Notes: generated from the sequence alone by a model not told the origin. A DNA stretch of 55,405 nt from Candidatus Liptonbacteria bacterium (GCA_016182095.1 JACOXY010000013.1:1-55405), one strand, 5' to 3'; positions 18,467 through 26,957 are shown, counted from the first letter of the stretch. Numbers and translations are program-made.

Positions 18467-18556
18467 GGATTTTATTCGCCAGTTCTTCTAAGTGTTTTAA
18501 CTTTTTTTCATGCAACGACTCCATTAACATTATGATAACATTTTTTGAAGTTTATA
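18467..18556. repeat. 90-bp direct repeat, copy 2 (displaced tktN 5' end)
   Basis: See 17587-17676; the TA pair lies between the copies. Confidence 0.92.
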
Positions 18557-18700
18557 AGTATTACCGTATTGCAAGAGCCCAAAAGAGAAAACTTATCCGC
18601 TTTTATTCTGATTTCTGAAATCTCGGAATTGGGTTGTGTAAAGCCGTAGCCGTGCGCATTATCTACTATCTGATATAAGTATAAATGTAAAAAGTTAAAT

Positions 18701-18733
18701 AAAAAAATCGCCCTTAGAGAAATTCTCTAGGGG
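18701..18733 (-). terminator. terminator of 18800..19372 gene
   Basis: CCCTTAGAGAAATTCTCTAGGGG hairpin plus T7 on the minus strand. Confidence 0.7.
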
Positions 18734-18799
18734 GGGGGGCCGATGTCCAAGGGACCAAGGGACAAGATTTTTGTCCCAGGGTCCCAAGGACTAAGTATG

Positions 18800-19372
18800 C
18801 TACTTGCTCGAGGCAACCCGATCGCCGGAGCGCACGTCGTCCCCGCCGGGCCGGGGCCAGTGCAGGCAGACACGCTCATCGTGCAATTCGAGACACGGGA
18901 CGCTACGGTCGTCGCCACCATCCACCGCAAATATCCCCGGAAAGTCAATGTAGACCTTTCCGAGAACCTTCGCAAGCTTGGGGAACCTGTCTTGGTTCGC
19001 CACGAGCCACTCGGCGTGCTGGAAGCCCAGAAGCTTCCCAGCAAGCGGAGCGAGCCGACGCTCGTACTCTACCACGTCGCCGATCGAGTCCTCGCCAGAA
19101 CGGAGAACCGTCCCGAGAACGAGGGTGGCTTCCTCCGTCGTAGAGGAGTCGTCGACCGAGCGCATCCAGCCGTACCTTGACTGGAGTTCTCCGAGAGTGG
19201 GCCGCGGGAGCGCAGGAATCGTGATTGAAAGCTTCCCGGTCACCCGGAAAAACGCCTCGACCTCCTTCACTTCGAGCTCTCCGCGGAGGAAGCTTTCGGC
19301 TGCTTCCTCACCACCCAGCCTGTTCACGATCGCCTCAAACCAGTTGTGTTCACGATGACCATACTTGGACAT
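18800..19372 (-). CDS. GC-rich orphan hypothetical protein
   Basis: MSKYGHREHNWFEAIVNRLGGEEAAESFLRGELEV; RBS AAAGGAG; promoter TTGACA-N18-TACAAT at about 19581-19610. Confidence 0.7.
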   Translation of the reverse strand: MSKYGHREHNWFEAIVNRLGGEEAAESFLRGELEVKEVEAFFRVTGKLSITIPALPRPTLGELQSRYGWMRSVDDSSTTEEATLVLGTVLRSGEDSIGDVVEYERRLAPLAGKLLGFQHAEWLVANQDRFPKLAKVLGKVYIDFPGIFAVDGGDDRSVPCLELHDERVCLHWPRPGGDDVRSGDRVASSK

Positions 19373-19432
19373 GACACTCTCCTTTAGGCTCGTAGCTGAG
19401 TTTTTCCTCGCCTGATAGGCAAGTAGCCGCAT

Positions 19433-19479
19433 CCATTGCAGCCCAAAACCTTATTTTCAAAGACTTTGGGCCGCAATGG
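19433..19479. repeat. 15-bp inverted repeat in the 5' UTR of the 18800..19372 gene
   Basis: CCATTGCaGCCCAAA / TTTGGGCcGCAATGG. Confidence 0.75.
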
Positions 19480-19591
19480 TTCAACACAGCTCACCACGAG
19501 CAGTTCGGCGTGCCTCACCGTGGACAGGTAAAAGATGGCTTATTTTGTCAGTTCTTAAAGTTCTTATTTTGCGTGGGAATTGTACCATATT

Positions 19592-20233
19592 TTATGCTAT
19601 TTTGTCAATTAACTCCATATAGGCTGTTTTTGGATTTTCACTCCCAAAAATAAAGTTTCCGGCCACAAATAGGCTAGCTCCGGCTTCTTTCGCGAGTTTC
19701 GCTGTTTCTAAATTAACGCCACCGTCAATTTCTATAATCACGTCTGATTTTTTATTTTTTAAAATTTTTATTTTTTCTAAAATTTCCGGCTTAAACGACT
19801 GCCCCGAAGGTCCCGGGGAAACCGCAAGCATTAAAAAACCGTCAAAATCATCAATGTGAGCGAAAATCCGCTCTACGGGAGTTGCTGGATTTATCGCTAA
19901 AAAAATCTCTGCATTATATTTTTTGTATTTTTCAATTAAATAAACCAAGTCGCCCATAGATTCCAGGTGGACAATGAGCCGCTTTGCGCCGGCCCGAAGC
20001 CACCGGTCAGCCTGAACTTCCGGATCTTCTACCATTAAATGAACTTCGAATCGCGGCGGGTTCGCGCCAAAAAATTCAGCAAACTCCTCCGGATTATTCC
20101 AGCTCACATGCGGGGTGAACTTGCCGTCAGAAATATCAACATGCATCATGGGAGCAAATTCGCTCGCCAAAGCTATTCGTTTTTTTATACACTCAAAATT
20201 TTCGCAATTGATTGATGGGATTATTTGATTCAT
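19592..20233 (-). CDS. rpe: ribulose-phosphate 3-epimerase
   Basis: MNQIIPSINCENF...MMHVDISDGKFTPHVSW, EVHLMVEDPEVQADRWLRAGA, EIDGGVNLETAKLAKEAGA; start placed at 20233, right at the repeat edge. Confidence 0.92.
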   Translation of the reverse strand: MNQIIPSINCENFECIKKRIALASEFAPMMHVDISDGKFTPHVSWNNPEEFAEFFGANPPRFEVHLMVEDPEVQADRWLRAGAKRLIVHLESMGDLVYLIEKYKKYNAEIFLAINPATPVERIFAHIDDFDGFLMLAVSPGPSGQSFKPEILEKIKILKNKKSDVIIEIDGGVNLETAKLAKEAGASLFVAGNFIFGSENPKTAYMELIDKIA

Positions 20234-20543
20234 AGGAGTGTGAAATACGAACAAAATCAATTGAGCGGAGCGAATTTGGCAAATATTCAAGGCGCGAGGA
20301 GGAGATTAGTAGCTTAAGCTACAGCTCCGACGAGTCCCGTTAGAAAGTCATCTTTCTAACGGGACGAGCAACGCTGAATATTTATCAAATTCGCCCGCCC
20401 CTCCGGGGAAGCTAAAAAATGGGTGATTTTCTTCGTTACTCTTCCTTAATGTATTCTACGAATACAATTTCGTCGTCGTGCCTTGAAATCATCTCATTTT
20501 TTAGCTTCTCAAGCTGATTTATGTTCGTATTTCACACTCCTAT
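20232..20543. mobile_element. TIR-bounded structured repeat element, copy 1 (312 bp)
   Basis: Perfect 22-bp TIR ATAGGAGTGTGAAATACGAACA / TGTTCGTATTTCACACTCCTAT; nested stems; homologous to 51359-51677 and 26317-26441. Confidence 0.85.
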
Positions 20544-21919
20544 TATTTTAACCCAAAACTTTTATTTAACCAGGCGAGAACATTCTCCATGTCTTTCCGG
20601 ATATTCTGCGACCCCAAAAATATTATACCGATTGTACGAACTTCTCCGCTCGAAAGCTTTAACTTCCAAGTGGAAACCAAGCCCTCGCCGCCTCCGCTAT
20701 AAGCAGTAATCCCGCCAAGCAATGAATCACCCTGAAACGCGGCACCGAGCTCATAAAGGCCTGACTGTTCTGTCTTGCTAATTTCTAAAATAACGCTCCT
20801 CTTTTCAATTATATATTTCAGCAATTTGGTGAGGTCGCTTGCGGTACTCACATTATCCTGCCCCAAACTCGCCGAATTGGACATTTTAGTACTGCCCATT
20901 TCCAGAGATTTTATTTTAGCCGCGACATTATCCATAAAAAGTTTTTCCCCCAGAAAAGAAGCGAGGGCGCGGGATGCTCCATTTGAAGAGCGGCTAATTA
21001 TCGGCGACAAAAGTTCAAGTGCCTCATAGCGCTCGCTTGGCAATAACTCGTAGCTCTGCTCTTCGCCAGAGAGCATGTATTCCTGTATGGTTATAAGCCG
21101 TCCAAGATAAATAACTTCACTGCCGGTAAGCGCTGTTATAAGTTTCCCCAACGATCCCATTGGCAAAATATCGTTGGAATTAAAATCCAAAAGCGGTTCA
21201 TCTCCGCTAAAATCATAAACAAGCGCTGACTTCGCGGTTATGGGCAGTGGCGCTATATCTGCGGTTATGGCCTGAAGCGGCGCTTTCAAAAAAAGCTGAC
21301 TGCTCTGGTCGGTCACCAAAACGGGCATTCCTTTTTTGGCAAAATCATAAACAAGTTTTGCGTCTTCATCCGAAAGACTTACGCACCCCGAGGAATACGC
21401 GGAGTCTGCAGGCGCGCCGCTTGGAAAACGCGGCGGTCCGTGTATAAAATAATTGCCGTAAAACCAGACACTCCACGGCATCCACACCTTGGCAATTGAC
21501 GATAAATGATTTCTTTCTTTAGAAATTACCTCATAATTTCCGGACGGGGTTTCGCGCGGGCCGCCCTCGCGCCCTTTGCGCAAAACCTTGAGCGTCGCGG
21601 AGGCGGTTCCCTCGCTAAAAATAGTAAGTTCCATCTTCACTAAATCTATTGCTATAAAATCCCTCTTTTCCTCAATATATCTGTCGCGCAGAAGTACAAA
21701 TTTTTCATGCTCAATCGCCGGCATTTCACCGGAATTTGTAAAAGGGCCGCTTTTCGCGGCAAGCACTTGCCGCTCATACAAATTCTGCCAATTTCTCAAA
21801 TCGCTTTTTACAATCTGAAACTCCTTATAAAAACCATAAAACAATCCGGCGGCGACCACGCCTAAAAAAAGAAGCGCAAAAAAGCTGAATTTGAAAAAAA
21901 GTTGGGATTTTCTCTTCAT
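20543..21919 (-). CDS. L,D-transpeptidase (YkuD) fused to a D-Ala-D-Ala carboxypeptidase-like (S11) domain
   Basis: IHGPPRFPSG...YSSGCVSLSDEDA (YkuD HxxxP/SxGC); MGSLGKLITAL (SxxK) and SSNGAS (SxN). Confidence 0.85.
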   Translation of the reverse strand: MKRKSQLFFKFSFFALLFLGVVAAGLFYGFYKEFQIVKSDLRNWQNLYERQVLAAKSGPFTNSGEMPAIEHEKFVLLRDRYIEEKRDFIAIDLVKMELTIFSEGTASATLKVLRKGREGGPRETPSGNYEVISKERNHLSSIAKVWMPWSVWFYGNYFIHGPPRFPSGAPADSAYSSGCVSLSDEDAKLVYDFAKKGMPVLVTDQSSQLFLKAPLQAITADIAPLPITAKSALVYDFSGDEPLLDFNSNDILPMGSLGKLITALTGSEVIYLGRLITIQEYMLSGEEQSYELLPSERYEALELLSPIISRSSNGASRALASFLGEKLFMDNVAAKIKSLEMGSTKMSNSASLGQDNVSTASDLTKLLKYIIEKRSVILEISKTEQSGLYELGAAFQGDSLLGGITAYSGGGEGLVSTWKLKLSSGEVRTIGIIFLGSQNIRKDMENVLAWLNKSFGLK

Positions 21920-21992
21920 GCCATTATTTTAACACAAGAATAGCGTTGATAAGTAGCACATCTTATAACAAAATCGGGCTTCGGCCCGATTT

Positions 21993-22436
21993 TTATTTTT
22001 CCAACTCTTTTATTTTCTGAAGCCGTCTTAGATGCCTCTCTTCTCCTGAAAATTTAGTCTTGAGCCAAGAAACTGCTATTACAGAAGCCATTTCCTGGTC
22101 TACCCAATCGGAAGCAATTACAAGAACATTTGAATTCTCGTGTTCCCGAGATTGAACGGCAACTTTTTCATTAAACCCAAGCGCCGCGCGCACTCCTTTG
22201 TATTTATTCGCAACCATGTCCATGCCATGGCCCGATCCGCAAATTAAAATTCCATTATTGTTTTCGGGATCTGCGGAAACTTTTTCTGCCACCGCTTGCG
22301 CAAAATCAACATAGTCGTCTTCCTTATCAAACTGAAAAGCGCCGAGGTCCTGAAATTCGTATCCCGTTTTGACCAAGTGTTTTTTAAGTTCTTCTTTGAG
22401 TGCAAAGCCGCGATGATCGGCGCCAATGTATAACAT
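21993..22436 (-). CDS. rpiB: ribose-5-phosphate isomerase B
   Basis: MLYIGADHRGFALKEELKKHL..GILICGSGHGMDMVANKYKGVRAAL. Confidence 0.93.
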   Translation of the reverse strand: MLYIGADHRGFALKEELKKHLVKTGYEFQDLGAFQFDKEDDYVDFAQAVAEKVSADPENNNGILICGSGHGMDMVANKYKGVRAALGFNEKVAVQSREHENSNVLVIASDWVDQEMASVIAVSWLKTKFSGEERHLRRLQKIKELEK

Positions 22437-22445
22437 ATGTGTACA

Positions 22446-23450
22446 TTAGAGAGCGGCCGCCACCCGCCTCACGTGTTCCACTAAAGTTGCCGTATACCCT
22501 GCCTCGTTATCATACCAAGAAAGAACTTGAACGAGATCTCCGTCCATTACCTTGGTCATTCCAAGGTCAATAATCGCTCCATAGGGTTCCCCCAAAATAT
22601 CGGTTGAAACAAGCGGGTCGTCGGTCGCTTTAATTATTTTTGACCAACGCGGTTCCTCTGCTACCGCTCTAAAAATATCGTTTACTTCTTCTGCGGAGGT
22701 TTTTTTCTTTAAGAGCGCGGTAATGACGCTAATAGATCCGGAAATAATCGGCACGCGCAGAGAAACAGCGTCAAATTTGTGGGCAAGCTCTGGCAATGAT
22801 TGGATAACCGCTTCAGCGGCGCCAGTCGTTGAAGGCACAATGTTTACAGCCGCCGCCCTCCCGCGGCGTAAATCTTTGGAATCGGGGCCGTCAACAAGTT
22901 TTTGGGTAGCGGTGTAGCCATGCGTAGTGCTCATGGACGCCTTTAATACTCCCAATTTTTCGCTTAATATCGCCATAACCGGCGCCACGGAATTAGTGGT
23001 GCAGGACGCATTGCAGGTTATGGGCCCGGCTTTTTTAAATCTGTCGTCATTTACTCCCACAAGCACGGTATCCGCGCCGCCCTTAGCCGGAGCCGATATG
23101 ACAACTCTTTTCGCTCCGGAATCCAAATGGACCTTGGCTTTTTCGCCATCAGTGAAAAATCCGGTGGACTCTACCACTATATCAACTCCCAATTTTTTCC
23201 AGGGAAGGTTAGCCGGATCTTTTTCGGCAAAAACCAGCGCCTCCTTGCCGTTAATGCGCAAACTTCCGTCCAGCGCCTCCACCTTCCCGTGATACCTGCC
23301 ATAAACACTGTCATACTTTAACAGATAGGCGAGCGTTTTTGTGTCCGTTAAATCATTCACCGCCACAATTTCAAAATCCGGATCGCTTATCGCCTGTCTG
23401 AAAAACAATCTGCCTATTCGGCCGAAGCCGTTTATCGCAATGCGGGCCAT
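22446..23450 (-). CDS. gap: glyceraldehyde-3-phosphate dehydrogenase
   Basis: MARIAINGFGRIGRLFFRQ; NASCTTNSVAPV; SWYDNEAGY. Confidence 0.97.
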   Translation of the reverse strand: MARIAINGFGRIGRLFFRQAISDPDFEIVAVNDLTDTKTLAYLLKYDSVYGRYHGKVEALDGSLRINGKEALVFAEKDPANLPWKKLGVDIVVESTGFFTDGEKAKVHLDSGAKRVVISAPAKGGADTVLVGVNDDRFKKAGPITCNASCTTNSVAPVMAILSEKLGVLKASMSTTHGYTATQKLVDGPDSKDLRRGRAAAVNIVPSTTGAAEAVIQSLPELAHKFDAVSLRVPIISGSISVITALLKKKTSAEEVNDIFRAVAEEPRWSKIIKATDDPLVSTDILGEPYGAIIDLGMTKVMDGDLVQVLSWYDNEAGYTATLVEHVRRVAAAL

Positions 23451-23532
23451 AATGCAAAGTTATAATCGTTCTAGCCGCTCTATTCGTTTTAAACGTTTAG
23501 AACGTTACAACGCCATAACATAATATTTTTTA

Positions 23533-23979
23533 TTATATATCAAACGCCACCTCATCTCCAACTTTTATATTATCACGGAGAACTCTGCCGGCGGCAAATT
23601 CAACTACATGGGTTACCGGCTCCGGCGGCGCATAACTTGGATAATATCCATTAGACGCAACCGGCACAGATTCATTGATATAAATGACTCTGCCATTATT
23701 CACCCAAACGAAATCCAGCGGAAAACGAACGTCTTTCATCCAAAATGAATAAAATCCCGGCTTATTGAAAACGAATAACATGCCTTGGGCCTCCCCGATT
23801 TCATCTCTATTCTGCAAGCCTAAAGTTCTTTCTTCGTCGGTATCAGCCACCTCAACCATATATTGTTGCCCTGATATATTCACATAGCCAAAGTTAGTCT
23901 TCGCGCCAAAAAAATAGAAATAATAAATTCCCCCGGCAACTAAAATTATAATTGATAATGGTGAGATTAAACGAGCCAT
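23533..23979 (-). CDS. DUF192 family protein
   Basis: VEVADTDEERTLGLQNRDEIGEAQGMLFVFNKPGFYSFWMKDVRFPLDFVWV. Confidence 0.88.
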   Translation of the reverse strand: MARLISPLSIIILVAGGIYYFYFFGAKTNFGYVNISGQQYMVEVADTDEERTLGLQNRDEIGEAQGMLFVFNKPGFYSFWMKDVRFPLDFVWVNNGRVIYINESVPVASNGYYPSYAPPEPVTHVVEFAAGRVLRDNIKVGDEVAFDI

Positions 23980-23985
23980 TGGTTA

Positions 23986-25371
23986 TTAGGCACTAGACAT
24001 CACCCGCCTATAAAGTTTCTGGTATGCGCTCGCTGGTTTTTTCCAGCTGAAATCCGCGACCTCGCACAATCCTCGCATTTTCTTTAATTTTTCCTCCTCC
24101 ACAAAAATCATGAGCGCTTCTTCAATTGCCCCAAGAAATGCCTTGTCGTTTTGCCCATCAAAAAGAACTCCTGTTTTGTTATGTTCTATAATATCGCAAA
24201 AACTTCCGATGCGCCTCGCAATAGGAATTGCCCCGTAACGCATGGCGGTGATTTGACGGGTGCCGCTCGGTTCCGAAGCATGCGGCGCCAAAATAAAATC
24301 CGAGGCCGCGTATATTTCGTGCGCCAAATTTTCATCAGCTCCGATTTTCACAAAAACATTTTCAGGGTACCTCTGCATAAGCCGCATAAGGCCATTTTCA
24401 AATTCTTCTTCTCCGAAACCGGAAAGGGCGAGGTCGGCATCAAAAACTTCAACTAAATATGGAGCCACCGCGAGCGCCAAATGGGTTCCCTTGCCTTCAT
24501 GCAACCGCGAAACCATCCCAAAAAGCGGGCGCGACAATCCATGTTTCAGGCGAAAATTTTCTTGAAACTTTAGTTTGGCGGCGTCTTTCCCGCCAAAATT
24601 TTTAATCAAGTCATAGTCACAGCCGCTTTGAATGCCGAGCGGCTTTCTTTTGCTCAAAATCCTGTGCAGGCCGGCTCCGAGATCTTTAGTTTGGATTTCC
24701 TCTGCGTGCGCGCGACTCACAGTTGTCACAGAGTCAGCTTTTTCTATTCCCTCCTTCAGATAATTTTTATCTCTTAAAATTCCCTGGTCGCTGATGTTAT
24801 GGACAGTAAACACCACCTTTGGCAACTGCGCTTGACCGGGAATATTCTTTAATTGATTTTTGCCTCGCTTTTTTGCCATTTGCGCTTTGCCATTCGCAAT
24901 TTGCGCCACCAATTGGCCCATTTGCCAATCGTGCGCATGCACAATATCCGGAGAAAAATTCAAAAGGTTGTTGCGCAAACACGCGAAAACGGCTTCTCCG
25001 AAAAACGCGAATCTTTCTACTTCCTTTCTGTGCAGTTGAGGCGTGGCTTTATAGAGCGAAATACCGCCGCCACCTAAGATTTTTTTATTTTCAACAAAAT
25101 AAACCGTGAGTGATGAGCCGGGGAAATGCCCGGAATAAAGCCCAAACTTTATTTTCTTTTGCTTCAGGCCGTGAGAAAACCTGATGGTTTTACTTTTAAA
25201 TATCGGCTTAAGTTTCCACGCCTTTTTGTCTATAACATTATAAAGAGGCAAAATAATCGCGGCCTCCGTCCCGGCCGCATGTAATTCTTTAGGCAGACCT
25301 CCAATAACTTCACCCAAGTCACTGATTTTCACATAAGGCACAGCTTCAGATGCCGCGAATAAAACTTTCAT
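23986..25371 (-). CDS. glgA: glycogen/starch synthase (GT5)
   Basis: MKVLFAASEAVPYVKISDLGEVIGGLPKEL; VHAHDWQMGQLVAQI; ASDFILAPHASEPSGTRQITAMRYGAIPIA. Confidence 0.9.
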   Translation of the reverse strand: MKVLFAASEAVPYVKISDLGEVIGGLPKELHAAGTEAAIILPLYNVIDKKAWKLKPIFKSKTIRFSHGLKQKKIKFGLYSGHFPGSSLTVYFVENKKILGGGGISLYKATPQLHRKEVERFAFFGEAVFACLRNNLLNFSPDIVHAHDWQMGQLVAQIANGKAQMAKKRGKNQLKNIPGQAQLPKVVFTVHNISDQGILRDKNYLKEGIEKADSVTTVSRAHAEEIQTKDLGAGLHRILSKRKPLGIQSGCDYDLIKNFGGKDAAKLKFQENFRLKHGLSRPLFGMVSRLHEGKGTHLALAVAPYLVEVFDADLALSGFGEEEFENGLMRLMQRYPENVFVKIGADENLAHEIYAASDFILAPHASEPSGTRQITAMRYGAIPIARRIGSFCDIIEHNKTGVLFDGQNDKAFLGAIEEALMIFVEEEKLKKMRGLCEVADFSWKKPASAYQKLYRRVMSSA

Positions 25372-25420
25372 GATAATTCATCATACACCGATCTTTGCCA
25401 AATTACAAATACAAATGAAA

Positions 25421-25451
25421 AGGGCCGACATGCGCATAGCACATCGGCCCT
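25421..25451 (-). terminator. hairpin downstream of 25477..26106
   Basis: AGGGCCGA...TCGGCCCT followed by T-rich sequence (minus). Confidence 0.6.
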
Positions 25452-25476
25452 GGACCACTTTCACCGATGCTCGGAG

Positions 25477-26106
25477 TTAGGCCGTCGCGAGTTGGACGGC
25501 GCCACCCACGATGCGGAGGTAGTAGGCGGCCTTGAGCGGGAGCGGGGCGTCGCCCACACGCTCGCCGTTCTCATCCTTCTGCCAGACCGTTACCGGCTGG
25601 CCATCAGGACGGAAGAGCGGCTGACGCGCTTCGAGGTTGATGCTCACGGCGCGCTCTCCGGGAATCTCCTCGCCGTTCTTGTAGAACGGATTGAGGAACG
25701 CCCTGACTCGCCACATCGCGCTCTCGCAGATGCTCCGAAGTTCGGCGCGGATCACATCCCGCACCTTCTTGAACTCGTCGGAGAGTTCCACGAACTCTCG
25801 GCGGGCGAAGAGGTACCGCACCATGTGGTACGACCTCTTGCCACGCGGGTCCTTGGCGTCGATGCGCATCTTGTAGAAGCCATAGACCATCTCATACCCC
25901 GACGCCTCGAGCTCTCCGAGAAACTCCACGAGGGAGCACTTCTCGGTCGGCTCGATAACCATGACGCCGCTCGAATGGCTCTTGCGCTCTACGCGCTCCT
26001 CTTGGGTTTCCCGATTCAGACGCTTCACCGAAGTAGGTATCGCGTCGGGGTTCGAGAAGCTGAACTGCATTGCAACCAGACGGACAGTACTATTCAGTTC
26101 GACCAC
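25477..26106 (-). CDS. GC-rich orphan hypothetical protein
   Basis: 209 aa; start or in-frame MQFSFSNPD; RBS GGAGG; promoter TTGACA-N17-TATACT at about 26232-26260. Confidence 0.7.
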   Translation of the reverse strand: MVELNSTVRLVAMQFSFSNPDAIPTSVKRLNRETQEERVERKSHSSGVMVIEPTEKCSLVEFLGELEASGYEMVYGFYKMRIDAKDPRGKRSYHMVRYLFARREFVELSDEFKKVRDVIRAELRSICESAMWRVRAFLNPFYKNGEEIPGERAVSINLEARQPLFRPDGQPVTVWQKDENGERVGDAPLPLKAAYYLRIVGGAVQLATA

Positions 26107-26137
26107 GGCGGGCCTCCTTTCGGTGTTTGGATTTTGG

Positions 26138-26202
26138 GGTTACTTTACGCAGTTTTGCCAGCAAAATGTGCGGTATTACAAGCAAAACTGCGCAAAGTAA
26201 CC
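26138..26202. repeat. 21-bp inverted repeat in the 5' UTR of the 25477..26106 gene
   Basis: GGTTACTTTaCGCAGTTTTGC / GCAAAACTGCGcAAAGTAACC. Confidence 0.85.
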
Positions 26203-26316
26203 TATGGAAAAGAACTGTATTTTACTACCATAAGTATAACAGATTACATTGCTTCTGTCAAGTCAAAACAGCCGCTTTTGTTACGCCTGCAGTTCACACC
26301 GTCATTGACATTCTGC

Positions 26317-26441
26317 AATGTATTCTCCGAATACAATTTCGTCGCTCGCCTCGCTCACGCCTTGGCGAAGCGGGCCATGCCTTGAAATCATCTCATTTTT
26401 TGGCTTCTAAATTTGATTTATGTTCGTATCTCACGCTCCTA
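26317..26441. mobile_element. TIR element, half copy (one arm only)
   Basis: AATGTATTCTCCGAATACAATTTCGTCG...CCTTGAAATCATCTCATTTTTTGGCTTCTAAATTTGATTTATGTTCGTATCTCACGCTCCTA matches the right half of the two full copies. Confidence 0.85.
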
Positions 26442-26957
26442 TATTCCATAAGCCACAATTCCAAAAGCAACAGCCACATTTAAAGATTCCTTGCGACCCA
26501 ACATCGGAATTTCCAGAATTTTATCGGCTAATTTCAATATATGCGGCGAAAGACCGCTAACTTCATTGCCCAAAACAAGCGCGACGCGGGGGACTTCGTA
26601 AGTTCTTTGGGACTTACGAAGTCCCGAGGATCGGACCTTTACCTTATAGTAAGGAATTGATTTTGCATTCTGTTCAACCACGAAAATTTTATAACCGTCT
26701 TTTTTTAGTTTCCTAATAACCGAAACTGCGGAACGCGAATATTCCCAGGGAACGGTTTTTTCGGCTCCCAAAGAAACTTTTATGAGCTGTTTCCGCGCGC
26801 ATCCAAATCTATCAAGCGGCGCCGGCGTAATGCCGCAGAGATAAATTTTCTCCACGCCGACCGCATCGGCAGTGCGAAAAATGGAGCCGACATTATGTAA
26901 ACTTCTTATGTTGTGCAAAATCACCGTCATATATTGAAAAGCAGGGCTCCTCACCAA
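26439..26957 (-). CDS. TrmH/SpoU-family RNA methyltransferase
   Basis: LHNIRSLHNVGSIFRTADAVGVEKIYLCG; ALVLGNEVSGLS; IPMLGRKESLNVAVAFGIVAYG. Confidence 0.93.
   Translation of the reverse strand: MVRSPAFQYMTVILHNIRSLHNVGSIFRTADAVGVEKIYLCGITPAPLDRFGCARKQLIKVSLGAEKTVPWEYSRSAVSVIRKLKKDGYKIFVVEQNAKSIPYYKVKVRSSGLRKSQRTYEVPRVALVLGNEVSGLSPHILKLADKILEIPMLGRKESLNVAVAFGIVAYGI

Noticed and set aside
18729-18738. G10 homopolymer (and G8 near 1309) as phase-variable tracts
   Set aside because: They sit at terminators outside coding sequence, so slippage would not switch a reading frame; could also be assembly artefacts.
24151-25109. Multiple plus-strand ORFs of about 100 aa
   Set aside because: All are antisense to glgA and show no recognisable protein features.
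25492-26385. 297-aa plus-strand ORF
   Set aside because: Antisense to 25477-26106, which has consensus promoter, GGAGG RBS and terminator; the plus frame has no RBS/promoter and runs through the 5' UTR repeat and the half TIR element.
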